From: Scandinavium sp036495715
GTDB lineage: Bacteria > Pseudomonadota > Gammaproteobacteria > Enterobacterales > Enterobacteriaceae
Length of the DNA stretch: 64,000 nucleotides
Direction: 5' to 3'
Assembly: GCA_036495715.1 (NCBI GenBank)
Contig: DASXML010000056.1
Span: forward strand, 124,001 to 188,000
Shown here: positions 7,262-15,200 of the stretch, piece after piece
How the letters are laid out: each line of letters starts with the position of its first letter
How positions within the stretch are numbered: position 1 is the first letter of the stretch
The notes under the pieces: generated by a model
Database searches by the model: none
What the model was told of the DNA's origin: nothing
Seen by the model: only the letters and a program-made list of their open reading frames with translations
Translations under genes and position numbers: made by a program

Positions 7262-7954
7262 TTACCTGACCATTCTGTGTATTAAATTAACAACGTCATG
7301 GTCTGACATATAGCGATGACCGAATGCCTGAGCTTTCATAAACCCTTGCTCTACCAGAAAATACATCATTTCAAGATTTTGCATATATAAAGCGTGGTAA
7401 TACATAGGGCTAAGAAGTCTTAGTCTTTCGGCGCTTTCTGCTGCCAGTTGAACATACCCATAAGTACCCGCCAGAAACACACCCGCACCTGATAATTTAC
7501 GAACTTTTGCGACAATCAACGGACTAAATCCAGCACTCAGACATATCGTCGCTGTAATGCCCGCAACTAATGACTTTGCCGAAAATGTGCTGGCAGAAAT
7601 ATTGACACCAAGCTTTTCAATTCCCCGACCGATGGCATCCAGCTGCTGCTGCGTTTTGTGCTTCAGTACTTCTTCGAAGTAAATATGGATCAGGTCGTAA
7701 ACGATTCGCCGGTTGCGAACTAGCTGAACAAGACCGGTGAGGAAGCGACTGTCCTCGCTTTTGAGCTTGGCACAGACATCCTGATAGTTATCCGTAAAGC
7801 AGGAGGTGTAATAGAGTGCGCGTGTTGCACCGTCCTGGATACGGGCTGCGGCATCGAGTGCTTCATCTTTTACACCAGCCAAAGACTTATCCAGCTGCAA
7901 GGCCAGAATTCTTTCTGCCTGCATTTCTTTGATTATCAAATCGCTGTAATACAT
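7262..7954 (-). CDS. Unrecognised 230-aa protein in hcp operon, candidate T6SS effector
   Basis: The first gene of the hcp operon. I do not recognise its family. The N-terminal half (about 1-115) is a charged, probably all-helical region. It is followed by two hydrophobic segments at about residues 127-149 (SLVAGITATICLSAGFSPLI) and 154-172 (Gly/Ala-rich), then a Tyr/Met-rich amphipathic tail (LSPMYYHALYMQNLEMMYF). There is no signal peptide. A soluble domain plus an internal helical hairpin without secretion signal resembles pore-forming T6SS cargo, and it is coupled to a small membrane protein and to hcp. The start at 7954 follows a G-rich ribosome site. A membrane-depolarising effector is my hypothesis; an unrelated membrane-associated protein is the alternative. 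Confidence 0.6.
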   Translation of the reverse strand: MYYSDLIIKEMQAERILALQLDKSLAGVKDEALDAAARIQDGATRALYYTSCFTDNYQDVCAKLKSEDSRFLTGLVQLVRNRRIVYDLIHIYFEEVLKHKTQQQLDAIGRGIEKLGVNISASTFSAKSLVAGITATICLSAGFSPLIVAKVRKLSGAGVFLAGTYGYVQLAAESAERLRLLSPMYYHALYMQNLEMMYFLVEQGFMKAQAFGHRYMSDHDVVNLIHRMVR

Positions 7955-8266
7955 ACCCCCCCCTCCCTGTGGTTGATTAATTATCGTCCGTAAAAATTTA
8001 TCATATATATATAAATAATAATAATTAAATTTCGCTTAAGTTGCACTTGAATATTCACTATGTGAATGTGTTGGTTGGCTTTTATAATTCCGATGTAATA
8101 TTAAAAATAATCACAACAATTTCACTCAATAAGGCCGCGATTAGCTGTCTTATTTCTTTCGTTCAGCTGATCGTTGTTGGTCGAAAATTATGCCGGGTTC
8201 TGACAATACTTGTCAGATACATCTCTGGGCTCCCCGATAATTCTGTCCACTGGGACTGATAATGTA
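7955..8266. other. AT-rich gene-poor upstream region of the hcp operon
   Basis: This 312-bp stretch includes a run of A/T around 8001-8035 and must hold the promoter of the 230-aa/64-aa/hcp operon. A plus-strand frame from TTG 8041 to 8259 is open but has no ribosome site and no family resemblance, so I do not call it. Its low G+C content contrasts with the flanking backbone. Confidence 0.45.
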
Positions 8267-8470
8267 TCAGTTCGAAAATATTCTACATAAAACAACCGTC
8301 GCCAGAAATATAAACGCTGCTAGTGATGTTTTTTCCAAGTCTGGACCCGTATTTAAAACAATAAAAACCAGAAGAAGAAAAGCCAGAGCAGACAGTCTCT
8401 ATACCACAAAAAATACCGTTAATTCAAATGCCCAACCAAAATATAGGGTGTAACCAAAAAGATGACTCAT
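8267..8470 (-). pseudogene. Small membrane-protein gene with in-frame amber stop
   Basis: Reading the minus strand from ATG 8470 gives MSHLFGYTLYFGWAFELTVFFVV, then TAG (8399-8401), then the same frame continues as RLSALAFLLLVFIVLNTG and onward to ...CRIFSN and a TGA at 8267. The full frame would encode 67 codons with two or three hydrophobic helices, which is the shape of a small inner-membrane or immunity protein. A single base change at codon 24 separates it from an intact gene. It lies upstream of, and on the same strand as, the candidate effector operon. I cannot name a family. Confidence 0.55.
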
Positions 8471-8650
8471 AAATTCCCTTTTTATCATTTTCACGTAACG
8501 TTAATTTTGTCACGATTGATTATATATCATTGATCCTTCATCCTTCATCTGCTTCCTCTGGATACTCAGACCAAATCGTCCAGTTCTGCCGACTGTCTGG
8601 GAACTGGCCTGAGATAATTCAATAAGTTAAATCAACAGCGGTGGTGTCTT

Positions 8651-8743
8651 ATGAGCATCAAAAGCATGTTTTATGGAGCCATTCTGATAAGTGTCATATG
8701 GGCTGTCATTTTGCTCTTATGGTTTGAATCCAGCCTTACTTGA
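8651..8743 (+). CDS. Putative 30-aa single-helix membrane protein
   Basis: ATG at 8651 opens a 30-codon frame, MSIKSMFYGAILISVIWAVI followed by LLLWFESSLT, ending in TGA. It consists almost entirely of one hydrophobic helix with an N-terminal lysine and an acidic C-terminal end, the form of many enterobacterial small membrane proteins. GGTGGTG lies just before the start. Neighbours give no hint of function, and chance cannot be excluded for so short a frame. Confidence 0.45.
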   Translation: MSIKSMFYGAILISVIWAVILLLWFESSLT

Positions 8744-8786
8744 GCGAATATAACCGTTACGAATTGGTGTTCTGATCCCATGCTTC

Positions 8787-9029
8787 ATGTGGGTCGCTGC
8801 TTGTGGATTAGGTAAACGTTTCACCGCCGATACCCTTCCCGATCCGCAACAATTTTTCGAACCGGATACCGAAGCGCTGTGCGACTACTGCCAGGCTCTG
8901 ACGCAGGTGCTTTGCCAGCAGTCGTTGCTGCCTGAAACTGAAAAATCGTTGAAGGGATTGCTGTGCGAGCTGATGCGGATGTTTGCTGCGGATTTGAAAG
9001 CCCCGCGTTGGGTGAAAGCGACGCATTAA
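8787..9029 (+). pseudogene. Unknown gene fragment, copy A
   Basis: An 80-codon open frame of unknown family (contains LPDPQQFFEPDTEALCDYCQ and LPETEKSLKGLLCELMRMFA). No ribosome site precedes ATG 8787, and the first codons read poorly as protein, so it is probably the 3' part of a larger gene. A segment of it (8897-8970) reappears at 10602-10675 in the same frame, on the far side of the next two genes. I treat it as a remnant, though a short functional protein is possible. Confidence 0.45.
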
Positions 9030-9174
9030 AAACGCTAAATACGGCGGCGCTCCTGGACTGCACAATAAGTTTACTGAGCAGGAAAAGAGGGCGCCGTTCA
9101 ACGCAGCGGGACACTCAAAACGCCAACTGGTGTCTACAGTTAATCTATCGTCCCCTGGCTAAGACAGTCACATT

Positions 9175-9834
9175 ATGACTTTTTCTTTCAGAACCTATTT
9201 TCACGGCCGTCTGCGTTTGCTGATTTCTATACTGGCCGGAGTCATCTGCTTTTTCGCCCTTCCCGCCGGGCTGGGCTATCTGCAACGATTGCTGATAGGC
9301 TGGAATATGCTGGCGTGGCTGTATCTGTTCTTTATGTGGTTTCGTATGCTGCGTACGGATGTGCAGGATATTCCGCGCATTGCCAGAATGCAGGATGAGA
9401 GCGCGGGGCTGGTGCTGGGCATGGTTATCCTCGGCTGCCTGGTCAGTATCCTGGCGATCCTGATTGAGCTGACTTCGCTTAAACACCTCACCGGCGCACC
9501 ACGCGCGTTGCATCTGCTGCTGACCGGCAGCACGCTGGTGGTTTCCTGGGCCTTACTGCCCACTTCCTTTGCCATGCACTACGCTCATCACCATTATTTG
9601 CACCGCAGTAAAGACGTTACGCCGATGATTTTCCCGGAAAAACCGAAGGAGCCGGGTTACTGGGATTTCCTGTATTTTTCTTTCACCATCGCCGTCGCGT
9701 CGCAAACCGCTGATGTGGAGACTGGAACCACCGACATCCGGCAAATTACGCTGCTTCAGTCGGTTATTTCTTTTGTTTTCAATCTGGCGATCCTGGGGCT
9801 GTCAGTGAACGTCGGAGCCGGGCTACTGAACTGA
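9175..9834 (+). CDS. DUF1345 family inner-membrane protein
   Basis: A 219-aa protein of the DUF1345 family with about five hydrophobic helices (near 12-32, 36-56, 75-100, 108-130 and the C-terminus). The family signature YWDFLYFSFTIAVASQTADVE is present (residues ~162-182), with an aromatic/His-rich segment (MHYAHHHYLHR) before it. The arrangement late in the protein recalls potassium-channel-like pore helices, but the family has no established function. It lies between two fragments of the same unknown gene, together with the DHFR-like gene, and is not at this position in E. coli K-12. Confidence 0.8.
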   Translation: MTFSFRTYFHGRLRLLISILAGVICFFALPAGLGYLQRLLIGWNMLAWLYLFFMWFRMLRTDVQDIPRIARMQDESAGLVLGMVILGCLVSILAILIELTSLKHLTGAPRALHLLLTGSTLVVSWALLPTSFAMHYAHHHYLHRSKDVTPMIFPEKPKEPGYWDFLYFSFTIAVASQTADVETGTTDIRQITLLQSVISFVFNLAILGLSVNVGAGLLN

Positions 9835-9858
9835 CTCAGTTCTTTTTGCAGAATGGCA

Positions 9859-10443
9859 TTATTGATGTCGTTTTACCTCGTATTGCAGACACACTACGCC
9901 CGACGGGAAAACGTGACTCTTTACCAGCATGAGTGAAGTTTTGTCTTTGATGTTTTTGAACAAGGGAATGCCTTGCCCCAGCAGTACCGGATTGACGAAT
10001 AGCCAATACTCATCGATAAGGTTTTCCGCCATTAGTGCGTGAGTTGCTGAGGGGCTGCCAAACAGTAAGATTTCGCTGCCCGCGCTATGTTTGAGCTTGC
10101 TGATTTCGTCGTTCACATTGCCACTGATAATGTGCGTATCAGGGTGATTTTTTTTCAACAGGGTTTTCGACAACACCACTTTGCGGGCAGATTTATACCA
10201 ACGCGAATGCGCATGGTCATGCGGGCTGGCGTCGGACTTGTCGGCAGCCGTGGGCCAGTACGATTCCATCATCTGCCAGGTGGTGCGCCCATATAAGGCG
10301 GTGTCGGTCTGCTGGATCCGCTGCTCTACATATTCAAACAAGTCGGGGCTGAGGCTTATCCAGGCCAGACTCGCCGGCCCCTCAGCGGTAGAAGCGACAA
10401 AACCATCCAGCGACACATGGACAAACGAGACTATTTTTCTCAT
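9859..10443 (-). CDS. Dihydrofolate reductase/RibD C-terminal family protein
   Basis: A 194-aa protein with the RibD_C/DHFR-like fold (PF01872), of the YyaP/YwjB type. Family marks are the N-terminal VSLDGFVA, LYGRTTWQMMESYWP, the NADPH-binding LLFGSPSATHALMAENLIDEYWLFVNPVLLGQGIPLF, and the C-terminal GVVCLQYE. Such proteins are presumed NADPH-dependent reductases; substrates are mostly unknown, and folate or riboflavin activity should not be assumed. It is convergent with the DUF1345 gene (24-bp gap). Both genes lie between two related gene fragments, suggesting they arrived together. Confidence 0.8.
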   Translation of the reverse strand: MRKIVSFVHVSLDGFVASTAEGPASLAWISLSPDLFEYVEQRIQQTDTALYGRTTWQMMESYWPTAADKSDASPHDHAHSRWYKSARKVVLSKTLLKKNHPDTHIISGNVNDEISKLKHSAGSEILLFGSPSATHALMAENLIDEYWLFVNPVLLGQGIPLFKNIKDKTSLMLVKSHVFPSGVVCLQYEVKRHQ

Positions 10444-10565
10444 GATTTTCTCTATGATTCAGTTTTGATTACCTGGCCTGCGAGGCGCGCCTGGGTCAGG
10501 TTCCCGCCTTCAATCGCACTCATTTCCTCCAATGACATCCCTGGTACGTTTGGCATTAAGTATAA

Positions 10566-10712
10566 AAGCAATACAGTTCTTGAACCGCGCCCGTTGCCGG
10601 AATTTGACGCAGGTGCTTTGCCAGTCGTCGTTGCTGCCTGAAACTGAAAAATCGTTGAAGGGATGGCTGAGCGAGAGGGGACAGGAAGTTGAGGAATAAC
10701 TTGCGGAGCAGT
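10566..10712 (+). pseudogene. Unknown gene fragment, copy B
   Basis: Reading the plus strand, this stretch encodes a fragment containing LTQVLCQSSLLPETEKSLKG, ending WLSERGQEVEE and a TAA. It nearly repeats LTQVLCQQSLLPETEKSLKG of copy A at 8897-8960. DNA identity is close to complete over about 70 bp (10602-10673). The non-coding tail after it (AATAACTTGCGGAGCAG) also resembles the tail of copy A. No start codon or ribosome site is visible. The 345-bp gap between the DHFR-like gene and opgB holds nothing else I can support. Confidence 0.5.
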
Positions 10713-10758
10713 AGGTCGGGCGACAATGTCGGTTATGGTGAGGGCTTTATTTTCCAGT

Positions 10759-10782
10759 GAAAAAGGGGAGTCGTAGCTCCCC
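10759..10782 (-). terminator. opgB terminator
   Basis: On the minus strand GGGGAG-CTACGA-CTCCCC is followed by TTTTT, immediately after the opgB stop codon. Confidence 0.75.
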
Positions 10783-10788
10783 ATAACG

Positions 10789-13080
10789 TTACCCTTCCGA
10801 TTTCACCACTTTGATCTCCACCATCCCAATCCCCAACTGGCGCGGGGAGTGACCGAGAATATTGCCCTCGTTAGTGGTCTGCGGATCCGGCGGTGCAATC
10901 GTCAGCAGATTGCTGTTCGTCGGGTTATCGAAATGCAGCGTCGTGGTGGTGACGTCTTTGCTGAGTGTTAACATTTGTTCGCTGTTACCCACGCGTACCG
11001 GAATCGGTTTGTCGGCATTCGGGCCAAAGGCTTTGGCGGTGATCACCAGATCGAATTTCGGCGGTAGCGGCGTTTTGTACTCAATCTTCACTTCGTGACC
11101 AAGCTGTGCGTTTGACCAGCGGCCCCAGCTTTCCGGACGGGAAATACCACTGAACTGTTTCACCTCTTCCGGCGCACCGGCGACGTTGAAGATAAAGCTG
11201 TCCGCTTTATAACGAATGTCGTTATCCACGATTTTCAGGGTGTCGACGTTGCCTTTGTAGCGCACCATGTCGATAACCGTGTCCTTGAACGCGGCTTTGC
11301 CTTTCCACTGCGCTTTATCGACGTGCTGCACAGTTTGCTCGCCGCCAAGCTGGCCCTGAGAGACGCACCAGTCGGTAGAAAGCGACAGTTCTGGCGCCCA
11401 CAGTTGCGCCATTTTGTAGCAGCGGTCAATCCACATGAAGTTATCGCGCGGGGCAAAATCAGCCAGTTGATAACGCAGCGGCGCGGAGTATTCACTTTCC
11501 GGCAGTGGCTCGACGCGGTTGTCAGACACTCTCAGCAGCAGCGGCAGGCGGAAATGCGAACCGGAGAACGACATCATGCCTTTCTGCTCGTCGACAGAGA
11601 AATCTTTGATCGATTTCGGGAAGTTCCATAAGCGGATAATGTCAGGCTTCCACGCCAGCACTTTCTCTTTCATGTTGAGGAACACTTCGGAAAGCGACTG
11701 GCTGGACAGGCTACTGCGGCCAAGACCGATAAAGTTGTCGCCGCCAAGAATATCAAGCACCGTGGCCCCGTTATCCATCGTGCTGCGCTTCACGCCGCTG
11801 ACGTCTTGCTGCGGCTTGTCGCCACGAATGACGAAGAACAAATTGCTGCGATCCTGTTTGTTGAGGTATTCCCAGGCGGTGTTTTTCATCGCCAGATGAT
11901 CGGAAGAAACCACGATCACCGTGTTTTTAAAGTACGGCGAGGCTTTGATCTTTTCGATCAACGCCGCAACATGCTCCTGGCTGCAGGTGACCGCGCTGAA
12001 GGACTGGTTGATTTTACCGTCAATTTCGTACTTTTTACGGTTACAGCTGCGGGAAATAAAGCCGTCCGGGTGATGCGTGTCGACGGTCAGCGTAAACAGC
12101 GAGAAACGCTGGCCTGATTCCGACAGTTCCTGGTACTTTTTCCACACTTCGTCGAGCACGGTGTCGTCGTAGAAGCCCCAGTCGTTGCGATAGTTGGGGT
12201 CCGCGACAGTGGCTTTCAGTTCTTCTGCACCGTAAAGGTGTTCGAAACCGTGCGATTGCAGGAATACGTCTTTACCGGCAAAGCGCAGGTTTGCGCCCTG
12301 CATAAAGTAGTTCTGGTAGCCGGAGTTTTTCAAAATATCGCCGAGGCAGATATTCTGCGGGAAGAAGCTGGATACGGAAGCCGAGGCGTTGCCTTCAAAT
12401 GGCGCGAACAGCGGGATGCCGCATTGCGACGCGACCATCCCGGCAATCGTGTAATCCGTGCCGGGGAGCTGCATTGTGTGACTGAAATCGATACTGTCAT
12501 CTTTCAGCTTACCGAGTTCCGGCGTCAGGTTCGGAAACGCGTTGTTGTCGAAATAGGTGCGCTCGAGACTTTCGCCGTAGATGTAAACCAGGTTCAGCTT
12601 CGGATGCGGAATGGTTTTTGACGGCTCTTTATACCAGGCCGCAAAATCCGGGTCGCCATCGCGGGACTGGGATTTCACCAGTTCGGTTATCTGGTGAAAT
12701 GCGGGGCTTGCGTCCACGGAGGCTAGCGCAAGCCCTAACGCCAGTACGCTATAACCAAAATGATGAGGAAGGTGACGACGACGGCGAAGCAGCCAGCCGA
12801 GTCCACCAAAGACCAAAATCAGCGCCAGCACCAGGCCCACGCCGGGAAGAATATATTTGCCGATCCCTGCACCGGTCAGACTGTTGGTGAGGGTATACAG
12901 CACAGCATCGTTGATGCCATCGCCGGTGAAATAATCACTGGCGTAGAGAGTCAGGTTCAGGACCACAAAAAGGCCGAGCACCGTCAGGATGGAAGCAAAC
13001 CACCAGGTATTACGCCCCGCTTTCCATGCATAAATCACGACGGAAGCGAGAAACAGAGCAATAGAGACAAGCTCGGACAC
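10789..13080 (-). CDS. opgB: Phosphoglycerol transferase I (OpgB/MdoB)
   Basis: A 763-aa inner-membrane protein equal in length to E. coli OpgB. It transfers phosphoglycerol from phosphatidylglycerol to periplasmic osmoregulated glucans (membrane-derived oligosaccharides). The N-terminus holds about four helices (residues ~5-140), followed by a large periplasmic sulfatase-like domain with YIYGESLERTYFD (the catalytic Thr region) and VIVVSSDHLAMKN (metal ligands). A C-terminal beta-rich domain completes it. It is monocistronic, with its own terminator, next to yjjA as in E. coli. Confidence 0.95.
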   Translation of the reverse strand: MSELVSIALFLASVVIYAWKAGRNTWWFASILTVLGLFVVLNLTLYASDYFTGDGINDAVLYTLTNSLTGAGIGKYILPGVGLVLALILVFGGLGWLLRRRRHLPHHFGYSVLALGLALASVDASPAFHQITELVKSQSRDGDPDFAAWYKEPSKTIPHPKLNLVYIYGESLERTYFDNNAFPNLTPELGKLKDDSIDFSHTMQLPGTDYTIAGMVASQCGIPLFAPFEGNASASVSSFFPQNICLGDILKNSGYQNYFMQGANLRFAGKDVFLQSHGFEHLYGAEELKATVADPNYRNDWGFYDDTVLDEVWKKYQELSESGQRFSLFTLTVDTHHPDGFISRSCNRKKYEIDGKINQSFSAVTCSQEHVAALIEKIKASPYFKNTVIVVSSDHLAMKNTAWEYLNKQDRSNLFFVIRGDKPQQDVSGVKRSTMDNGATVLDILGGDNFIGLGRSSLSSQSLSEVFLNMKEKVLAWKPDIIRLWNFPKSIKDFSVDEQKGMMSFSGSHFRLPLLLRVSDNRVEPLPESEYSAPLRYQLADFAPRDNFMWIDRCYKMAQLWAPELSLSTDWCVSQGQLGGEQTVQHVDKAQWKGKAAFKDTVIDMVRYKGNVDTLKIVDNDIRYKADSFIFNVAGAPEEVKQFSGISRPESWGRWSNAQLGHEVKIEYKTPLPPKFDLVITAKAFGPNADKPIPVRVGNSEQMLTLSKDVTTTTLHFDNPTNSNLLTIAPPDPQTTNEGNILGHSPRQLGIGMVEIKVVKSEG

Positions 13081-13263
13081 AGCACATCCTCAGTCACATA
13101 GGTCATCCACTGACCAAACACTATTTTTGGCCCTACACTTTAATTGCAGTGCAATATTGCTGCAATTATAGCGTCATCAAAATGTGCTTTTATTCAGAAT
13201 TGGTTGAGAAGTGCGCGATTTTTAACCCGCTCACAGGCTCTATGAGCGGGTTGTTGAAGGGGA

Positions 13264-13758
13264 TCAGGACAGGAAATTCGTGCCTTGTTTAAGCACCAGG
13301 TCGCAAGCCTTGGTTTTGACTTGCTTTCCAAGCTCAGAATCGCCAAGAGAACTCAGATTCAGCTGTTGGCCATTCTGGGCGTTAAGCAGACCCTGAATAC
13401 CCTCCATATAGTTGGTATCCGCTTTTTGCTCAGGCGCGGTGTCCAGGCCGAGTTTACCCAGCACCTGATTCTTCACATTGTCGGCGTTGGTCACAGAGGT
13501 CAGCTTCTGCTGTGCGCAGTAGCTAAGAATGCCCGCTGCGTTATTCATGTTGTCAGCGCTCAGCGCTTTACCGCTGCCCGTGAGCAGACTGCTCAGGGAA
13601 GAAATGGACGTGCCGCCCTGGGAGGACGTTGAACTTTGGCCGCTCAGTTCACTGGCTGCGCTGGAAAGCGTGTCGCTGAGTGAGAGGGCGAAAGCACTGC
13701 TGGAAAGCAGGGCGCTGGTGAGTGCGATAGTGCAAACAAGGCGTTTAGTATTATTCAT
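13264..13758 (-). CDS. yjjA: DUF2501 periplasmic protein YjjA
   Basis: A 164-aa protein, the same length as E. coli YjjA (DUF2501). It has a clear signal peptide (residues 1-24, ending SSSAFA) and a Ser/Gly-rich segment (about 30-60). A conserved C-terminal part includes AGILSYCAQQKLTSV and LGLDTAPEQK. Three cysteines are seen. Function is not established. It lies between opgB and dnaC in the conserved order. A hairpin with 10-bp arms AACCCGCTCA/TGAGCGGGTT at 13224-13252 lies downstream but lacks a T-run on this strand. Confidence 0.88.
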   Translation of the reverse strand: MNNTKRLVCTIALTSALLSSSAFALSLSDTLSSAASELSGQSSTSSQGGTSISSLSSLLTGSGKALSADNMNNAAGILSYCAQQKLTSVTNADNVKNQVLGKLGLDTAPEQKADTNYMEGIQGLLNAQNGQQLNLSSLGDSELGKQVKTKACDLVLKQGTNFLS

Positions 13759-13819
13759 TTTATGTTACTCAGTTGACTGAAACCGGGTCAGTATAACGCT
13801 GCTCAGGATCAGAAATGTC

Positions 13820-14557
13820 TCAATACTCTTTGCCCGTCACACGACTGCGGTAGCTCTCCCAGTTAAAGATAACCCACAGGCTATTGCCGAGGCGCATCCG
13901 ATCCATGACGCGTTCGCCGAGCAATTTGTTCATTTCATCCATGTTGCTGTTAGTGAGCATGCCGGTTGGGCGTTTTGACGATGAACGCCTGTCAACAATC
14001 TGATTGATGATTACTTTCTCGTAGCGAGATTCCGTCTGAACGCCGATCTCATCGATCACCAACAGATCAACATTGCTCAGATCGTTCAGCAGTTTCTCTT
14101 CGGTGACTTCGCGGTTGCTGAACGTGTCTTTCATCGCGGACATGATGTCGGCGACGGTGATTATCAGCACGGATTTCCCGCGCAGCAGTAGCTCATTGCA
14201 GATAGCCGCCGCCAAATGGTTTTTCCCGGTGCCGGGCTTACCCGAAAAGATGAAACTCGCAATGTTGCCGTCGAACTCTTCTACATATTGACGCGCTTTG
14301 GACAGGGCGTTCATCTGCCCGTCAGACTCTACGCGGTAGTTATCAAATGAACAGTTCTGGTGCAGCGGGCGAATGCCGGATCGGTTGAACGTGCGCTGCA
14401 TCTTCATGGCTCGGTTTTCACGTTCCAGCGCTTCGGAACGCTGCTGACCTTGTTCTTTTTGCCATGCCAGCAGTTCTTCACCCGTTTTGAAGGCCGGTTC
14501 GATGTGTTTCGGCATCATTTTTTGCAGGCGTTGCATCAGGTCACCAACATTTTTCAT
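13820..14557 (-). CDS. dnaC: DNA replication protein DnaC (helicase loader)
   Basis: A 245-aa AAA+ ATPase, identical in length to E. coli DnaC. It binds the DnaB helicase hexamer and loads it at oriC and at PriA restart sites. The N-terminal DnaB-binding region (about 1-75) precedes Walker A GKPGTGKNH (residues ~105-113), Walker B LLVIDEIGV, and the arginine-finger region near RVMDRMRLG. It starts 2 bp after the dnaT stop, so dnaT-dnaC form a coupled operon. Confidence 0.95.
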   Translation of the reverse strand: MKNVGDLMQRLQKMMPKHIEPAFKTGEELLAWQKEQGQQRSEALERENRAMKMQRTFNRSGIRPLHQNCSFDNYRVESDGQMNALSKARQYVEEFDGNIASFIFSGKPGTGKNHLAAAICNELLLRGKSVLIITVADIMSAMKDTFSNREVTEEKLLNDLSNVDLLVIDEIGVQTESRYEKVIINQIVDRRSSSKRPTGMLTNSNMDEMNKLLGERVMDRMRLGNSLWVIFNWESYRSRVTGKEY

Positions 14558-14559
14558 TA

Positions 14560-15099
14560 TTAACCTCGAAAACCTGGGGGAATGTGATTGTCTGGCTCAG
14601 AGAGTGAGTTGAGATCGCGTTTCGGTTGCCCGCCGTTGCTGGCGCGGCCAATTTGCAGGCTGCGTGCCAGTTTTTGCTGCCACTGAACATGGTGGAACAC
14701 TTTGCCTTCCGCCTGCCAGTAGGCCGTAAATGAAGCCAGCTCTTCCGGCGTGGCGGGCTGCGTCAGGGCGATGCCCCACAGTGCCGCCATCCGCTGGAAA
14801 TCTGCATCGGGTTGCCAGTCGGCATACATCGCAAATTTGCCCATCGGCACGGCGACGGGGCTGGAGGTCGGTTCATCGAAGAACTGGCCGTCGAGCGTCA
14901 CGTCGCTGCCCGGACGGGCAAGTTTGGCTTCCAGTTCCAGCAACTGTTCCAGGCGTGCGGGTGCGACGGCATAAAATGCCGGAACATTATTGGCAAATAC
15001 CGCAATGGCACCGTTATCGGCAGTGTTTAACACGCCGTCAGGGTCGCGCAAAAATGCCTCGATCCCGATAACGCTGGACGTCAAAATTCTGGAAGACAT
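14560..15099 (-). CDS. dnaT: Primosomal protein DnaT
   Basis: A 179-aa protein, the same length as E. coli DnaT. It acts in replication restart by bridging PriA-PriB-DNA to DnaB-DnaC. The conserved C-terminal ssDNA-binding motif WQPDADFQRMAALWGI and the following FTAYWQAEGKVFHHVQWQQKLARSL are clear. The sequence ends in IPPGFRG as in the E. coli protein. It is first in the dnaTC operon. Confidence 0.95.
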   Translation of the reverse strand: MSSRILTSSVIGIEAFLRDPDGVLNTADNGAIAVFANNVPAFYAVAPARLEQLLELEAKLARPGSDVTLDGQFFDEPTSSPVAVPMGKFAMYADWQPDADFQRMAALWGIALTQPATPEELASFTAYWQAEGKVFHHVQWQQKLARSLQIGRASNGGQPKRDLNSLSEPDNHIPPGFRG

Positions 15100-15200
15100 A
15101 GCAATTACTCAAACAAAAAACGACAGGTAGAACATGGGCAGATAGTAGCACAGACCCGCGCGCGGGAGGAGATTCTCCCGGAAGTACGCAGGTCGGCGTT

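Noticed and set aside
8041..8259. 72-codon plus-strand hydrophobic frame in the AT-rich region
   Set aside because: It begins with TTG, has no ribosome site, and hydrophobic codons are expected by chance in such AT-rich DNA.
8262..8453. 63-codon plus-strand frame
   Set aside because: It is antisense to the coherent membrane-protein frame at 8267-8470 and is rich in Lys/Arg/Thr/Asn with no family resemblance.
8471..8650. Direct repeat TCCTTCATCCTTCATC near 8537 as a regulatory or recombination site
   Set aside because: Short and low in complexity; no partner copy elsewhere in the island.
10452..10784. 110-codon minus-strand frame between the DHFR-like gene and opgB
   Set aside because: It runs through the opgB terminator and antisense to fragment B, has no ribosome site and no family features. 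Similar antisense frames occur opposite fragment A.
10862..12900. Several plus-strand frames opposite opgB
   Set aside because: They are shadows of the high-G+C opgB codons, with no ribosome sites and no protein family features.
13224..13252. Hairpin after yjjA as a terminator
   Set aside because: Stem is good, but on the yjjA strand it is followed by A residues rather than T, so it is mentioned only as a hairpin.
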